Assembly (NCBI GenBank): GCA_005799475.1
Contig: SYGQ01000033.1
Location: 1 to 8,816, forward strand
Length of the DNA: 8,816 bases
Reading direction: 5' to 3'
Source of the DNA: Planctomycetia bacterium
GTDB lineage: Bacteria; Planctomycetota; Phycisphaerae; Phycisphaerales; SM1A02
The notes below the pieces were generated by a model. It was given only the letters and a program-made list of their open reading frames with translations. It was not told the origin of the DNA and did no database searches. Made by a program: the position numbers and the translations under genes. This document shows positions 1 to 6,957 of this stretch, piece after piece (the first letter of the stretch is position 1; every line of letters begins with the position of its first letter).

Positions 1-967
1 ACCCGAACTCAGTGCTTGCGTGATCGCCGCCCTTCCACAAGAGCGGGGCCACGACTTCGTCGACCGCACTCGGCGTGACCAACGGATCCCCGGCGAACGC
101 GCGGCTGATGAGTCTGGCCAGCTCCGCGACCTGAATCGCCGCATCGTTGGGCGCGCCAGCGCGCGCCTTGATGAGATCGGATTCGAACGCCTTGGTGCGC
201 TCCAAACTCTCGCTGCCTCGGTTGGCGAGCGCGAGCCGCGTCGCGTCGGAGTGGATGGATCGCAAGAGCGAGGCCCACATGGGGGCGTCGCCCGGGTGCT
301 CGGCGAGGAAGACTCGGGCAGCCTGTTCAGCCGCGACGCGCTCTTCCACGGTGAGCACCTTGTCCTGGGCCAACTGGGCACGGATGCGCGCGCTTTCGAC
401 CTGCTCGCGCCCGGGCGCGCCGTTAGGGAGCTTCTCGAGCGCCTCGTCGCAGATGTCCACCATGTCCTTCCAGAGTCCTGGGTCCTCGAAGAGGTTCGCT
501 CGAGCTTCGGCCGAGTTCAGGTACTTCATCCACTGCGCCGCATCGAGCGGAGCCGACTGTGTTCGTTTGCGGAGCAGGCGGTCCAATCGTCCGTAGAGTT
601 CCGTCGCGTCACTGGAAGTCTTGGGCGTCACGCGCAGGAGCGTGTCGACCATCTTCAGGTTGTAATCCAAGTTGTTCGGGCGCTTGCTGACCGCGCGGCC
701 GTACCGACTCAAAGCATCTTGGAACCGCTTGTAGGCCTCGTCGGCATTACCGGCGAGCTCGGCAGCTTCGGCGGCCTTCAGTGCTTCGTCGCCGAGGCGG
801 ATGTTCCGTTCCGGTGCCCCCGCGATGGTGAAGTACGCCACACCGCCGAGCACAACGAGGGCGAACAGGACGAACCCGCCGACGAGCATCACCACTTTGC
901 GATTGAGCTTGGGCTTCTTCGCGGTGCTGGACTTCTTCGCCGTAGAGGTGGGTGTGGGATTTGCCAT
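1..967 (-). CDS. Membrane-anchored TPR-like protein of the exosortase operon (partial, C-terminus outside window)
   Basis: The reading frame is open for 322 codons from ATG at 967 to the window edge, so the C-terminus is missing. Residues 1-24 are a Lys/Thr/Ser-rich cytoplasmic tail. Residues about 25-48 form one strong membrane segment (VVMLVGGFVLFALVVLGGVAYF). The rest is predicted soluble and helical: residues about 56-115 (LAGNADEAYKRFQDAL, then KRPNNLDYNLKMVDTLL) have the spacing of a tetratricopeptide repeat pair, and later helices are more degenerate. A clear Shine-Dalgarno lies 7 nt before the ATG, and the gene starts 1 nt after the EpsI stop, so the two are almost certainly co-translated. 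TPR proteins often act as scaffolds for envelope assembly; here that role is inferred only from operon position beside exosortase and EpsI. I am sure it is a gene and fairly sure of the TPR-like fold; the function is unknown. Confidence 0.85.
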   Translation of the reverse strand, partial: MANPTPTSTAKKSSTAKKPKLNRKVVMLVGGFVLFALVVLGGVAYFTIAGAPERNIRLGDEALKAAEAAELAGNADEAYKRFQDALSRYGRAVSKRPNNLDYNLKMVDTLLRVTPKTSSDATELYGRLDRLLRKRTQSAPLDAAQWMKYLNSAEARANLFEDPGLWKDMVDICDEALEKLPNGAPGREQVESARIRAQLAQDKVLTVEERVAAEQAARVFLAEHPGDAPMWASLLRSIHSDATRLALANRGSESLERTKAFESDLIKARAGAPNDAAIQVAELARLISRAFAGDPLVTPSAVDEVVAPLLWKGGDHASTEFG

Positions 968-968
968 T

Positions 969-1811
969 TCAGGACTCCTTCGTTTCGGGTGATTCCAGCG
1001 ACGGCCAGTCAGGCAGGCAGCGCATCAGGTACGGCACAAGGTGGACGAGCATGTCCGAAGTGCGCTCGGTCCAGAGCTCAACCTCCCTGCCGTTTCGGGG
1101 CACGGAGAGCGTGAACTGTACTTTGCAGTAGTAGGCGTAGCGGTTCGTCAGGTCGAACGCATAGGTGCGAACCACATAGGGGGTCGAAGCCAGCCGCCCG
1201 TTGGCCACAAAGAAGTAGCCACCAACCGTCATTCTCTCGGGATTCTGGGGATCTTGGAAGACGGTGACCGACGCGTCGGAATCCCCCAGTGGCACGGACA
1301 CCTTCGACTCCCGGCGCGTCACCGGGTCGAGCACGCTGACGAGTGGGTACCGCTCGCCCGTCGTTGGGCAAACGGGCCCCGTCGCAAGGTCCCATCCCGA
1401 TCGGTTGACTGGAAGTCTCACTACCTCGGGCTGCTTCACCATCGTCATTCCGGCAGCACCCCAGCACCGCTCGGGAACATGCGGCACGGCATCAACCATT
1501 CCGGTGTAGTAGGCGACATGAAGCGTCAGCACACCCTTCGCCGGATCGCCTTCGAAGGCGTAGTGCCGATCGAGGTACTGGCTCGTCCCGAGGCTCTCCA
1601 CCATCGCCGCGCCCATTCGTCCGTCGGGACCGAACCGCCGCCACGATCCCAGAGTCGTCGGAATCGAGTCCAGTGGCTCCCGGAGTTGCACCGGCTCCTT
1701 GCGGAGATAGATGTTCAGCGATGCGACGGCCGCGCGAAATCCAACGGCCGAGCCCACGACGATGGCCATGAGAGCCGCAAACGCGATCCGGATGGACCTG
1801 TCACATCGCAC
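969..1811 (-). CDS. epsI: Exosortase-associated EpsI-family protein (DUF3485-type)
   Basis: I call a 280-residue protein starting at GTG 1811. The frame stays open upstream to an ATG at 1889, but those 26 extra codons are Arg/Ser/Cys-rich and simply shadow the exosortase C-terminus, whereas an AAGGAGG lies 6 nt before the GTG. Residues about 7-27 form an N-terminal membrane anchor. The remainder is extracytoplasmic, with the EpsI-type core: LHVAYYTG, then HVPERCWGAAG with the invariant-looking His111, Pro113 and Cys116, then VGGYFFVANGR. EpsI-type domains accompany exosortases either fused to their C-terminus or as separate proteins, and are thought to assist processing of PEP-CTERM-like proteins or EPS production; their biochemistry is unresolved. 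The 11-nt overlap with the exosortase gene and the 1-nt gap to the TPR gene indicate a tight operon. Family assignment is by motif recognition only. Confidence 0.85.
   Translation of the reverse strand: MRCDRSIRIAFAALMAIVVGSAVGFRAAVASLNIYLRKEPVQLREPLDSIPTTLGSWRRFGPDGRMGAAMVESLGTSQYLDRHYAFEGDPAKGVLTLHVAYYTGMVDAVPHVPERCWGAAGMTMVKQPEVVRLPVNRSGWDLATGPVCPTTGERYPLVSVLDPVTRRESKVSVPLGDSDASVTVFQDPQNPERMTVGGYFFVANGRLASTPYVVRTYAFDLTNRYAYYCKVQFTLSVPRNGREVELWTERTSDMLVHLVPYLMRCLPDWPSLESPETKES
975..980 (-). promoter_or_regulatory. Shine-Dalgarno of the TPR-like gene
   Basis: Read on the minus strand this is AAGGAG, 7 nt before the ATG at 967. It lies inside the last codons of the EpsI gene and fixes the start of the downstream gene. 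Confidence 0.75.
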
Positions 1812-2763
1812 CGGCCGCCTCCTTCGTCGCAACAAAGAGGTTGCGGATGAGCCACAGCACACCCATGTACATGAAGAGCGCGGGAACAAGCCAAACGAAT
1901 CCGATCAGTTCGTGAAACTCACCATCAGCGAAGTTCTTATCGAACATCGCGAAGATCCCCGTCGTTCCAACGCGCAATACATTCACCCCGAGCGCGACGG
2001 GAATTCCGGCGAGAACAAGAACGGTGCGAGACCAGAACCCAGCGAGGCGCGTCCGCGCGAGGAAGACACCCAGCGCCATGAACGCGACCAGCATTCGCAT
2101 CCCCGAGCATGCCTCGGCAACATTGAGCGGATGCGGTACGCCGTCGGACCAGACCACAAGCGTGTTGCCGTTTCGGTCGATGTCGACCCCACACGCGGTG
2201 AGCATGAACTGGGCCCCGACGGCAGACACATCCTGCATTTGGAAGGTCAGCCGATTCATGAACACCTCGGAGACCGACTGCCCGAACACCCACCAGAAGG
2301 CGATCGGGAACCACAACCAGCGCAACGCCGAGGTCCCAAAGAGAAGCCACGCCGTCCCGAGGAGGGTCAGCAGGATGCCCACCGACATCGCGTTGTGGTG
2401 AAACAACGGCTTCGGGCCGAAGACACACAGCGAGTACCAGCCCACGCCCACGATGATGGGCCCGATTCCCCACCAGCTCGGGGTGAACGGCTGTAGAGCG
2501 GCGAGTTCACTGCGTCGGAGCCAGACGAGATACCCGGCAACGAAAGGAATGATGAGCGTGTGCCCCCAGTCACTTGGCATCGAGATGGCGAAGCGGAACT
2601 GCTGAGAGACGAAGTCTTGGAAGAGGACGAGGTAGAGCGCCAACAGCACAATGCCGCATCCGACGAGCAGTCGCCGGGAGACGACGATGGCTCGGGCGGC
2701 GGTCGCATGTGGTGGGCTACTGATGGGGGCGGCAATCGACACGGATGGCGTCCATTCTTGCAT
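1801..2763 (-). CDS. Exosortase / archaeosortase family transpeptidase
   Basis: A 320-residue polytopic membrane protein of normal exosortase length. Hydrophobic segments lie near residues 31-49, 68-83, 97-116, 125-143, 147-162, 222-237, 246-262 and 286-308. The predicted catalytic triad is complete: Cys219 in EACSGMR, Arg264 in NVLRVG and His284 in FHE. Residues 66-81 (WGHTLIIPFVAGYLVW) match the first conserved block, which is usually D-H-S/G-H-G-F-L-I-P. By family knowledge these enzymes cleave C-terminal PEP-CTERM-like signals and probably transfer the protein to an envelope acceptor. ATG 2763 is the only conventional start before an in-frame stop at 2791-2793; it has no Shine-Dalgarno and lies in a small inverted repeat. 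The gene follows the Wza-type gene by 81 nt and overlaps epsI. I cannot assign a subfamily (for example XrtA or XrtU), so no symbol is given. No substrate gene is visible in the window. Confidence 0.93.
   Translation of the reverse strand: MQEWTPSVSIAAPISSPPHATAARAIVVSRRLLVGCGIVLLALYLVLFQDFVSQQFRFAISMPSDWGHTLIIPFVAGYLVWLRRSELAALQPFTPSWWGIGPIIVGVGWYSLCVFGPKPLFHHNAMSVGILLTLLGTAWLLFGTSALRWLWFPIAFWWVFGQSVSEVFMNRLTFQMQDVSAVGAQFMLTACGVDIDRNGNTLVVWSDGVPHPLNVAEACSGMRMLVAFMALGVFLARTRLAGFWSRTVLVLAGIPVALGVNVLRVGTTGIFAMFDKNFADGEFHELIGFVWLVPALFMYMGVLWLIRNLFVATKEAAGAM
1818..1824 (-). promoter_or_regulatory. Shine-Dalgarno setting the GTG start of epsI
   Basis: On the minus strand the bases are AAGGAGG, 6 nt before GTG 1811-1809, and lie within the exosortase C-terminal codons. 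This is the strongest ribosome binding site in the window and decides between the GTG start and the longer in-frame ATG at 1889. Confidence 0.8.
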
Positions 2764-2775
2764 ACCCGGCGGTAT
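2762..2775 (-). promoter_or_regulatory. Inverted repeat covering the exosortase start codon
   Basis: On the minus strand the sequence is ATACC-GCCG-GGTAT, a perfect 5-bp stem with a 4-nt loop; the A and U of the start codon are in the 3' arm. With no Shine-Dalgarno present, this stem could limit initiation. The repeat is seen directly; the regulatory role is inferred. Confidence 0.35.
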
Positions 2776-2783
2776 CAGTGATA
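2773..2783. repeat. Short palindrome TATCA-G-TGATA before the exosortase
   Basis: A perfect 5-1-5 inverted repeat centred on 2778. It overlaps the hairpin over the start codon, so the two structures exclude each other in RNA; as DNA it could be a small operator. At this length chance is quite possible. Confidence 0.25.
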
Positions 2784-2817
2784 GTTCGGCTCAAAGCCCG
2801 CGGCTCTGGAGCGAACT
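2783..2817 (-). promoter_or_regulatory. Bulged stem-loop in the wza-exosortase gap
   Basis: A 35-nt imperfect hairpin. Bases 2783-2788 pair with 2812-2817, 2790-2792 with 2809-2811, and 2793-2798 with 2802-2807 (one G-U pair in the minus-strand transcript). Single-base bulges lie at 2789 and 2808, with a 3-nt loop at 2799-2801, giving about 15 pairs. No U-run follows on the minus strand, so a simple intrinsic terminator is unlikely. An RNA-processing or stabilising hairpin, or an attenuator, fits the position between the two genes better. Structure seen by eye; function inferred. Confidence 0.45.
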
Positions 2818-2831
2818 CTTGGCAGACGCCC

Positions 2832-2844
2832 CGCGCACCGCGCG
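2832..2844. repeat. GC inverted repeat directly after the wza stop
   Basis: CGCGC-ACC-GCGCG, a perfect 5-bp stem immediately beyond the export-protein stop codon. It may add to the structure of the intergenic RNA, but CG-rich palindromes of this size are common in such DNA. Confidence 0.2.
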
Positions 2845-4590
2845 CTAGAAATTGACCGTCTCCTGCATCGGGGGAGGCCCGAAGACATCGTTGCCCCAGT
2901 TTCTGTCGAGGAGGAATCCGAATCCATAGGTCATACGGAATCCATTTCGCAGCACCGCGAGCGGCGTCGCCCAGAAATTGGTTCCTATAATCACATGATC
3001 GTCCTTGTGGAGAACGATGTCTGGTTCAGCCATGTTTCGAATCGCGGCGAGATTCACGCGAATCGCCGCCTGCCGACCCCCGGGAAGGCGGCGAACGAGA
3101 TCAACGCGCTCGGGAATCGCGATCTGCGTGAGACCGCCCGCGGATGCGACGAGCCGGCTCAGCGTGAGGCGCCCCGCCGTGGGCAACTGGAACACGCCGG
3201 GTCGCTGGATCTCGCCGTCGATGTAGACAACTCCGAGCGGCGGGTACTGGACATAGATGTCGTCGCCCGGCCTGACGACGACATTCTGTGTCTGGTCTCC
3301 CTTCACCAACCGCTCGTACTCGATCTCGATGATCCGCGTGTTGAAGACCGCACGCGGATCGCGCTTGCCACGCTTTGCCGCGACGGCCGACTTCGCGGCC
3401 TCGCCCGTCAGCGCGGATTCGCCGTCCGGTTCGCTGACCGGCCCGGGGACGAGCGGTGTCGGCGCAAGGACCTTTCCGCCCTTGATGCGCACCCACTGTT
3501 GGCTGTTCACATCGAAGACGAACGAGTCGGCGTCATTCGCGAGCTGGCTCGATGGAGGTCGCTGCGTGAGCGTGGCTTGGTCGACAACGGCGCCGTCGTG
3601 GACTGAGATCGGCTCGAGCGAGTCGACATCGATGACGGGCTGCCCCTGCATCCCGCTGACCGCTCCCGGTGCTGGAGCTGGCCCGGGCGGTGGGGTAGGC
3701 GCAGGTGTCGGCTCTGGAGCCGGAGCCGCCGGTGCTGGTGCAGGGGCGGGAGCCGAAGCGGGCGCGGGCGCGGGAACCTCAAAAGTTCCTGTTGTTCCGA
3801 GCTGCTTGATCAAATCCTCGATGTCAACCGGGGTCGACTCTGGATTCACGCGAGGAGTCGACGATGGCGCCCCTGGATTGCTCAGGGTGCTTGGATCCGT
3901 GCCCGGGGGGGTGCTCGGATTCGCGGCATCTTGAACATCTCGTTCGGTTGCCATAGAACGAACCACGAGCACTCGTTCAGTCACAGCCTCCGCGCCATTG
4001 GCGATCGCGAGCGCCTGGGTCAGCCGGAAATTAGGCTTGTCGAGCGCGTAGACGCCGGGATTCTGGATCGCTCCCTGGATTGTGAACTCGAAACTCCGCC
4101 CCTGCTCGATGTCAACGGTGACGATCGGGTTTCGGAGGAATGGCTCAAGCTTTTTCCGGATCTCCTCGCGAAGTTCTTCGAGCGTGAGCCCACCGGCCCG
4201 AACCTCATTAATGGTTGGCAGGCGGATGAGCCCAGCCGGGTCGACCACACGCTTGGCCGCCTCACTGCGACCAGTCGTGATCAGTTCGTAGATCTCGACC
4301 GTGATGACATCGCCCGGCGCGAGCCGATACTGCAGCGAGTTGACCACGAGGTCTTGTGGCTCGGGAGGACCCGTCACCCCAAGAGGCTCTTCGGGCGGTT
4401 CGATGACATCAATCCGTTCAAGAACCGGCATTGTTGTCGGCGTGTTCTCGAAGTATCCCGTCCGACTTGGATCGAAGTAGCCGTCGGTCTCGCAGCCGCC
4501 AATGGCAAGCATGGATAGACCGACCAAGCCGACGATCACCGAACCGGTGCGCACGCCTGCAAAGTGGGGATGGATCCTGTTCTGATACAA
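2845..4590 (-). CDS. Wza-type polysaccharide export outer-membrane lipoprotein with long Pro/Ala insertion
   Basis: The TTG at 4590 gives 581 residues; GTG at 4554 would give a more typical 21-residue lipoprotein signal, and neither has a Shine-Dalgarno. The signal ends in MLAIGGC, with lipidated Cys33 in the long numbering. Residues about 86-163 are the polysaccharide export N-terminal domain (YRLAPGDVITVEIYEL; LEELREEIRKKL). An SLBB beta-grasp region starts near 168 (FTIQGAIQNPGVYAL) and a second lies at about 454-505 (VVYIDGEIQRPGVFQLP). The C-terminus contains LHKDDHVIIGTNFW. Between VLVVRSMATER (about 208-217) and RIIEIEYERLVKGDQ (about 419-433), where the family normally continues directly, there are some 200 extra residues. 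By homology the protein forms the outer-membrane channel for extracellular or capsular polysaccharide. It lies 37 nt after pyrB and just before the exosortase operon, so it probably opens an envelope-polysaccharide locus. Confidence 0.93.
   Translation of the reverse strand: MYQNRIHPHFAGVRTGSVIVGLVGLSMLAIGGCETDGYFDPSRTGYFENTPTTMPVLERIDVIEPPEEPLGVTGPPEPQDLVVNSLQYRLAPGDVITVEIYELITTGRSEAAKRVVDPAGLIRLPTINEVRAGGLTLEELREEIRKKLEPFLRNPIVTVDIEQGRSFEFTIQGAIQNPGVYALDKPNFRLTQALAIANGAEAVTERVLVVRSMATERDVQDAANPSTPPGTDPSTLSNPGAPSSTPRVNPESTPVDIEDLIKQLGTTGTFEVPAPAPASAPAPAPAPAAPAPEPTPAPTPPPGPAPAPGAVSGMQGQPVIDVDSLEPISVHDGAVVDQATLTQRPPSSQLANDADSFVFDVNSQQWVRIKGGKVLAPTPLVPGPVSEPDGESALTGEAAKSAVAAKRGKRDPRAVFNTRIIEIEYERLVKGDQTQNVVVRPGDDIYVQYPPLGVVYIDGEIQRPGVFQLPTAGRLTLSRLVASAGGLTQIAIPERVDLVRRLPGGRQAAIRVNLAAIRNMAEPDIVLHKDDHVIIGTNFWATPLAVLRNGFRMTYGFGFLLDRNWGNDVFGPPPMQETVNF
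3661..3780 (-). repeat. Pro/Ala low-complexity tract within the export protein
   Basis: These bases encode residues about 271-310, mostly alternating Pro and Ala with a few Glu, Thr, Ser and Gly. The DNA is a degenerate GCNCCN repeat, a type prone to slippage. PA tracts are usually extended and flexible, suggesting a spacer, perhaps across periplasm or through peptidoglycan. Confidence 0.8.
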
Positions 4591-4599
4591 AGCGGTGAG

Positions 4600-4605
4600 A
4601 ATCTA
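4600..4605 (-). promoter_or_regulatory. Possible -10 box (TAGATT) before the export gene
   Basis: On the minus strand TAGATT ends 9 nt before the TTG at 4590 and agrees with TATAAT at four of six positions. I see no good -35 element. If active, transcription would begin at or very near the TTG, giving an almost leaderless message. Weak on its own; see the matching boxes before radA and nuoH. Confidence 0.25.
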
Positions 4606-4609
4606 TCGA

Positions 4610-4625
4610 GACCGCGCGGGCGGTC
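4610..4625 (-). terminator. Weak GC hairpin after pyrB
   Basis: GACCGC-CCGC-GCGGTC on the minus strand is a perfect 6-bp stem with a 4-nt loop, starting 2 nt after the pyrB stop. What follows (TCGATAGATTCT) has no U-run, so intrinsic termination would be poor; it may be a processing hairpin or chance in GC-rich DNA. Confidence 0.25.
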
Positions 4626-4627
4626 GG

Positions 4628-5572
4628 TTAGGCGGAGACCCCTTCCAAGACGAGACTTGGCGCCAAAAGGTTCTCAAGGACCGCCATTCTTGCGGCAACA
4701 CCGATAGTGACCTGTCGCAGGATCCGGCTGTGGATGGGGTCATCGGCCACTCCATCGTCAATCTCCATGCCTCGATTGATTGGTCCCGGATGCATGATCA
4801 GTGCGTGAGGCGGCATGCGCGAAGCTCGCTCTTGGGTGAGGCCGTACATGCTCCGATAATCGCTTGAAATGGCGCCTCCTGCGGCCCGCTCGAATTGCAC
4901 ACGCAACATGATGACAGCATCGATGCCTTCGAGCGCAGCGTCCAAGTTGCTCATCGTCTGTACGGACCCCGGGCCTTTCGTTATTCGTTCGAATGCCGGG
5001 CTCACAAGCGTGGGTGGCCCAACCAGTCGAACGCGCGCACCCAGCGTGGTCAACGCATGCGTGGTCGACCTCGCCACGCGACTGTTCGTGATGTCACCGA
5101 CGATCGCGATCGTGCGACCTTCGACGCTGTGAAACTCTTCGAGCAGTGTGGCGACATCCAGCAGCGCTTGGGTCGGGTGCTCGTGACGGCCGTCGCCGGC
5201 GTTGATGACCGGGCACGCGACCGCGTCGGCCACCATCTTCGCACCGCCCGAGACGGCGCAGCGGACAACAATTGCCGCGACCCCCATGCAGGCGATGTTG
5301 TGCGCGGTGTCGATGAGGGTTTCGCCCTTGTTGATGCTCGACCCCGTGGGCGAAAGGTTGAGGACGCTCCCTCCGAGGCGATGGACCGCTGTCTCGAATG
5401 AGCAGCGGGTCCGCGTGGAGTCCTCAAAGAAGAGGTTGGCGATCACGAGGCCCGCCAGCGACGAACGGCCGGCCGCGCGCCCCTCTGCGATGGAAACATT
5501 GGCCCGCGTGGCGTCCAGCAGTCGCTGGAGATCCACCCTCGACATCCCGTCAATCGTGAGAAAGTCAGTCAC
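4628..5572 (-). CDS. pyrB: Aspartate carbamoyltransferase catalytic subunit
   Basis: A 314-residue enzyme of normal length that condenses carbamoyl phosphate with L-aspartate to N-carbamoyl-L-aspartate, the committed step of pyrimidine synthesis in the cytoplasm. Carbamoyl-phosphate site: FFEDSTRTRCSFE at residues 48-60 (STRTR 52-56) and the neighbouring-chain Lys in NKGETL (Lys82). Further conserved blocks are HEHPTQALLD (130-139), GDITNSRVARS (159-169) and MHPGPINRG (260-268). The GTG start at 5572 gives FLTIDGMSRVDLQRLLDA, matching the usual beginning of the family; the later ATG (codon 10) would cut into it. The gene begins 2 nt after the radA stop with no separate promoter visible, so it is probably translationally coupled to radA. 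No pyrC, pyrI or pyrR is adjacent, and no pyr-type attenuator is seen. Identification is secure. Confidence 0.97.
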   Translation of the reverse strand: MTDFLTIDGMSRVDLQRLLDATRANVSIAEGRAAGRSSLAGLVIANLFFEDSTRTRCSFETAVHRLGGSVLNLSPTGSSINKGETLIDTAHNIACMGVAAIVVRCAVSGGAKMVADAVACPVINAGDGRHEHPTQALLDVATLLEEFHSVEGRTIAIVGDITNSRVARSTTHALTTLGARVRLVGPPTLVSPAFERITKGPGSVQTMSNLDAALEGIDAVIMLRVQFERAAGGAISSDYRSMYGLTQERASRMPPHALIMHPGPINRGMEIDDGVADDPIHSRILRQVTIGVAARMAVLENLLAPSLVLEGVSA

Positions 5573-5574
5573 CT

Positions 5575-6951
5575 TCAGCCGTCGATCCGTGCGGGCGATA
5601 GTAGGTCAATCGCTTGCAAAATGGAGCGCACGGACAGTATTGAGGCACCGCACTGGGTGATCGCGTGCCCGTGGGGCAGCACAATCGTGTTGCAACCGCG
5701 CCGGTGCGCCTCCGCGATGCGCTGCTCAAGGCTTCGCATGGGACGCAGTTCGCCTGAAAGCCCCACCTCGCCGAGGACGGCGCATCCCGGCGGAAGCGCA
5801 CGACCAAGATGGGCTCCGGCGACCGCGAGGCAGATCCCAAGGTCCGCAGCGGGTTCCACGATGCGCAGCCCGCCCGCGACCGCCGTATAGATGTCTTGGT
5901 CGGCGAGGCGAAGTCCCGCGTGCCGTTCGAGGACGGCGATCAGCATGGAAAGCCGCACGGAGTCCATCCCCGAGGCTTTCCGCTTGGCGTTGCCGAGGAA
6001 GCCCGGCACCGCGAGCGCCTGAATCTCGGCCAGGAGCACACGACTGCCTGCGAGCACAGGGACGATCGCGCTGCCCGGTCGCGGTTGCGCGGCATTGGCG
6101 GCGGCAAGCGCGCTCTCGTCGACCTCGGCGAGTCCGTCGCTGGTCATCTCGAACAGCCCGATCTCGTGCGTCGATCCGTAGCGGTTCTTCGACGCGCGCA
6201 CGAGGCGGTAGGCGTGGTGCCGTTCCCCCTCGAACGAGAGGACGACATCGACGAGGTGCTCGAGGAGTTTGGGACCGGCGAGGTCACCTTCCTTGGTGAC
6301 ATGGCCAACGATGACGATGGCGGTGCCCGTTGACTTCGCGAACTGCACGAGCTCGAGGCAGCAGCGGCGCAACTGTGTCATCGATCCCGGCAATGCGTCG
6401 GCGTCGTGCCGCTGCACGAGCTGGATGGAGTCGACGGCGACGAGCTGCGCCCGCACGCGCTTCGCCTCATTGATGATGCGAGCCACTGAAGTTTCGGCCA
6501 GGAGATAGAGCCCGTCGCTGCCCTGCGACAGCGGCATGATGCGCTGGGCACGGAGTTTCACTTGTTGCGCGCTCTCTTCGCTCGAGGCGTAGAGAACCCG
6601 GTGTCCCAAGTGGGCAAGCGCGGCGAAAGCCTGCAGGAGCAGCGTCGACTTGCCGATGCCTGGGTCGCCACCGACGAGGACCGTGCTGCCCGGCACGATG
6701 CCGCCGCCGAGCGTGCGGTCGAGTTCGCCGATCGAGGTCGGGAGGCGCGGCACTTCGAGTGCAGGAACTTCGTCGAGTGGCAGCGCATGCGTCGATGCCG
6801 CGTCAGGCGTGCTCGCGGAGCCGCTGTCGTCGAAGTCGCTCGAGAACGACTCCATGGCGTCCCACGCGCCGCACTCCATGCATCGGCCCGACCACCGCGG
6901 TGCCACTGCGCCGCAGTCGCGGCAGACGAAACTCGTCTTGACCTTGGTCAC
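5575..6951 (-). CDS. radA: DNA repair protein RadA (Sms)
   Basis: A 458-residue protein of standard RadA length. Residues 10-27 hold the N-terminal C4 zinc finger (CRDCG then CMECG; Cys10, 13, 24, 27). The RecA-like ATPase core has Walker A GGDPGIGKST (94-103), Walker B LVAVDSIQ (170-177), GHVTKEGDLAGPKLLEH (216-232) and the RadA signature as KNRYG (255-259; usually KNRFG). Residues about 290-458 are the Lon-protease-like domain (VRLSMLIAVLERHAGL; AVLGEVGLSGELRP), which in RadA has a structural rather than proteolytic role. RadA is a DnaB-type helicase acting in branch migration, recombinational repair and, in competent bacteria, transformation. GTG 6951 is the only usable start, since an in-frame TAG stands four codons upstream and no initiator lies between. 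No Shine-Dalgarno is visible. It follows the small ORF by 27 nt and leads directly into pyrB. Confidence 0.97.
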   Translation of the reverse strand: MTKVKTSFVCRDCGAVAPRWSGRCMECGAWDAMESFSSDFDDSGSASTPDAASTHALPLDEVPALEVPRLPTSIGELDRTLGGGIVPGSTVLVGGDPGIGKSTLLLQAFAALAHLGHRVLYASSEESAQQVKLRAQRIMPLSQGSDGLYLLAETSVARIINEAKRVRAQLVAVDSIQLVQRHDADALPGSMTQLRRCCLELVQFAKSTGTAIVIVGHVTKEGDLAGPKLLEHLVDVVLSFEGERHHAYRLVRASKNRYGSTHEIGLFEMTSDGLAEVDESALAAANAAQPRPGSAIVPVLAGSRVLLAEIQALAVPGFLGNAKRKASGMDSVRLSMLIAVLERHAGLRLADQDIYTAVAGGLRIVEPAADLGICLAVAGAHLGRALPPGCAVLGEVGLSGELRPMRSLEQRIAEAHRRGCNTIVLPHGHAITQCGASILSVRSILQAIDLLSPARIDG

Positions 6952-6957
6952 GAGGCG

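Noticed and set aside
20..1114. Long plus-strand open frame (364 codons) opposite the TPR-like gene
   Set aside because: It is antisense to a frame with a clear membrane anchor and TPR-like sequence plus a Shine-Dalgarno. The translation is Arg/Glu/Gly-rich without recognisable domains, as expected of a GC-rich shadow frame.
1812..1889. 26-codon N-terminal extension of EpsI from the ATG at 1889
   Set aside because: This stretch is the out-of-frame exosortase C-terminus, with unnatural composition (runs of Ser, Cys and Arg), and a strong Shine-Dalgarno points to GTG 1811.
1041..2496. Plus-strand open frames opposite epsI and the exosortase
   Set aside because: They are His/Arg/Pro-rich shadows of well-identified minus-strand genes and match no family.
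3661..3780. Tandem DNA repeat or mobile insertion in the export gene
   Set aside because: The repetition comes from alternating Pro/Ala codons, keeps the reading frame and has no flanking target duplication or terminal inverted repeats that I can see.
4610..4625. Strong intrinsic terminator after pyrB
   Set aside because: The stem is only 6 bp and no U-run follows on the minus strand; kept only as a weak hairpin.
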